From the NCBI GenBank assembly GCA_003224085.1, contig QHYK01000061.1, forward strand, positions 1-64,000: a DNA stretch of 64,000 bases. The letters run 5' to 3'. This stretch comes from Acidobacteriota bacterium (GTDB taxonomy: Bacteria; Acidobacteriota; Terriglobia; Acidiferrales; UBA7541). The position numbers were made by a program, and so were the translations under genes. Shown one piece after another: positions 62,740-64,000 of the stretch. Position 1 is the stretch's first letter; each line of letters opens with the position of its first letter. Below the pieces are notes generated by a model, which saw nothing but the letters and a program-made list of their open reading frames with translations, did no database searches and was not told the DNA's origin.

Positions 62740-63645
62740 GTGCTGAGGATGGTCTTTTTCGGCAGCGGCGGCGAAGGCAGCATGGTTCCGCTCGAGACGG
62801 TCTCCCGTGCGCATCGGGTCATCGCCCTGGTGAAGCCTTCACGATCGCAATCCTGGTTGCGTCGAACGGCTCGCTCGATCCTGTGGCGCACCGGGGTCGG
62901 GACGTCGGCGGCTATGGCCCGGTGGGCCAGAACTCACGATGTGCCCCTGCTTGAGGCGACCTCCGGATGCGATGCCAAACTCGCCAACCAACTGAAACGG
63001 CTTCGGCCGGACATCATCTGTGTCTCGGCATTCCCTTGGCTCCTCGATCGCGAAATTCTCCATACAGCCGGCCGGGCCGCATTGAACGTCCACTCGTCGT
63101 TGCTTCCGCGTCATCGCGGCCCGAACCCCTTGTTGTGGATCTACTACCATGACGATCGACGGACAGGCGTGACCGTGCACGGCATGAACGAGCGGGCCGA
63201 CGCCGGCGCCATTTTCGCGCAGGAAGAGTTCGATTTGCCCCGCGGATTCCCGGTGGATGGTTTGTACGCCAGAAAGGCCCTTCTCGGCGGAGAGCTGTTG
63301 CTGCGGGTTTTAAACCAGCTTGAATCCGGAGAGGCTAGATCCACGCCACAAGAAGAAACACTGGCAACCTATGCCCCCGGCGTCCCGCAGGGGAGTAAAC
63401 TTGTTAATTTCTCGGCGTGGGGCGCCGAGCGGGTATGGCATTTCCTTCGAGGGCTATGCCCCCGGCGGCGGGAACCTCTTTGGGATGGTTCCGAGCGGCA
63501 AGTTCGCTACAAATCGGTTCTCGGCTACACGGAGCACGATAGTGCCAAAGCACCCGGCCTGGTGGAGCGGACTTCGTTTGGTTGGAACGTGTATTGCCGA
63601 GGCGGGTCTGTACAATTGGGAAAATCGCGCCAACCCAATCGGTGA
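62740..63645 (+). CDS. Formyltransferase-domain protein (methionyl-tRNA formyltransferase-like)
   Basis: 301 residues. The formyltransferase fold shows in LRMVFFGSGGEGSMVPLETV, RPDIICVSAFPWLLDREIL, the catalytic LNVHSSLLPRHRGPNPLLWI (Asn and His of N-x-H, loop SLLPxxRG) and GVTVHGMNERADAGAIFAQE, with the third catalytic Asp. The C-terminal half is diverged from tRNA formyltransferases, so the acceptor may be an amino sugar or an amine on the peptide. 10-formyl-tetrahydrofolate would be the donor. It is transcribed away from precursor B, with a shared 5' region. Confidence 0.82.
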   Translation: MLRMVFFGSGGEGSMVPLETVSRAHRVIALVKPSRSQSWLRRTARSILWRTGVGTSAAMARWARTHDVPLLEATSGCDAKLANQLKRLRPDIICVSAFPWLLDREILHTAGRAALNVHSSLLPRHRGPNPLLWIYYHDDRRTGVTVHGMNERADAGAIFAQEEFDLPRGFPVDGLYARKALLGGELLLRVLNQLESGEARSTPQEETLATYAPGVPQGSKLVNFSAWGAERVWHFLRGLCPRRREPLWDGSERQVRYKSVLGYTEHDSAKAPGLVERTSFGWNVYCRGGSVQLGKSRQPNR

Positions 63646-63654
63646 TCAAAAACT

Positions 63655-64000
63655 GTGAAAACAAACATCTCGAGCACCTTTTGCTTCTTAATGTTCCTGA
63701 CACTTGGTCTGCGGGTTGCCCTTTCCGGAGGGCTTCGTTCCTCGACGGCGCGGCGCCGGCGGACAAACGTCTTTCTTTGTGCCGTCCTGTTGATCAGTTT
63801 CGGAGCGGGTTTAACGCAACACAACCTATGGCCGTTCTCCTCGTGGCCTGTGCTGGCATACGCGGTGCCTACGGGCTCGAACTATCCCCCCTTGCCCCGA
63901 TTCGTGGGGGTAGATACTGGGAGCAGAGAATACGATATCGATTACCGGGCATGGCGGCCGCTGGGGCTTGAGGAACTGGAGTCCTGGGTAAGGTTGCACC
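63655..64000 (+). CDS. Membrane-anchored protein, cut by the window edge
   Basis: At least 115 residues from a GTG at 63655, nine bases after the formyltransferase stop. The N-terminus has two hydrophobic segments (STFCFLMFLTLGLRVAL; VFLCAVLLISFGAGL). It continues as QHNLWPFSSWPVLAYAVPTG and REYDIDYRAWRPLGLEELES. I do not recognise the family, though WPFSSWPVLAY-type motifs recall partners of HTTM-like proteins. It is probably co-transcribed with the formyltransferase. The 3' end is outside the window. Confidence 0.65.
   Translation, partial: MKTNISSTFCFLMFLTLGLRVALSGGLRSSTARRRRTNVFLCAVLLISFGAGLTQHNLWPFSSWPVLAYAVPTGSNYPPLPRFVGVDTGSREYDIDYRAWRPLGLEELESWVRLH

Noticed and set aside
62274-62891. 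A 205-codon open frame ending in the precursor B sequence as one long protein
   Set aside because: Its upstream part runs through the formyltransferase 5' end, the promoter and a decayed pqqD gene; the GTG at 62435 with GAGGAGA, and the match to copy A, give a 53-residue peptide.
1-64000. CRISPR arrays, rRNA genes or complete tRNA genes
   Set aside because: No regularly spaced repeats, no rRNA signature sequences and no complete cloverleaf were seen by eye on either strand.

Overview
The window looks like a chromosomal segment of an Acidobacteriota (Terriglobia-like) bacterium. The reasons are a large outer-membrane receptor with an N-terminal carboxypeptidase-regulatory-like domain, Crp/Fnr, STAS and GGDEF/EAL proteins, secreted FN3 proteins, an acidobacterial-type ECF sigma fragment and a high but uneven G+C content. 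This assignment is inferred from gene content, not from a marker gene.

The left part (1-35 kb) is accessory and pseudogene-rich. It holds a secreted NTF2-like protein followed by sigma-factor and ankyrin remnants, a truncated uppP, a beta-propeller-like secreted protein, an IS3 orfA stub, a Tat-exported vanadium haloperoxidase homologue, an AbiE-type toxin-antitoxin pair with its operator, the outer-membrane receptor, an amidohydrolase, two GGDEF-EAL proteins, a Fic protein, two VapBC-type modules and a Crp/Fnr regulator. From about 26.0 to 29.1 kb lies an ISAzo13-like element with recognisable terminal inverted repeats and a -1 frameshift site. A second unit carrying a tyrosine recombinase has been inserted into its transposase gene. 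Two 3'-half tRNA sequences (Asn-GTT near 18.8 kb, Pro-CGG near 29.1 kb) look like scars of tRNA-targeted integration. TIR, antitoxin and transposase fragments fill 33.9-35.0 kb.

From 35.2 to 51.7 kb a long, tightly packed minus-strand operon encodes an exopolysaccharide pathway: chain-length protein, initiating sugar transferase, flippase, polymerase/ligase, methyltransferases, single and fused glycosyltransferases, a polysaccharide deacetylase, a PslG-like glycoside hydrolase and an asparagine synthetase-like protein.

The most interesting region is 52.0-63.7 kb. Two 53-residue peptides, encoded 8 kb apart, share an identical C-terminal half ending VPVVAGSWWG and carry a YxxPxL leader motif of the kind bound by PqqD-like RiPP recognition elements. 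Copy A overlaps a pqqD-like gene and is followed by an S26-type peptidase with an ER-like Ser/His signature and a nucleotidyltransferase-family protein. Copy B heads a translationally coupled operon: HprK-like kinase, a 183-residue helical protein, two DUF455-like ferritin-fold proteins with di-iron motifs, and two membrane proteins. A formyltransferase is divergently transcribed. A decayed pqqD copy lies upstream of B, showing that the cassette was duplicated. I propose an undescribed, or at least uncharacterised, RiPP-like peptide modification system physically joined to exopolysaccharide synthesis. The PqqD/HprK-like/nucleotidyltransferase association itself has precedent near exopolysaccharide loci (the so-called HPr-rel-A group, from memory).
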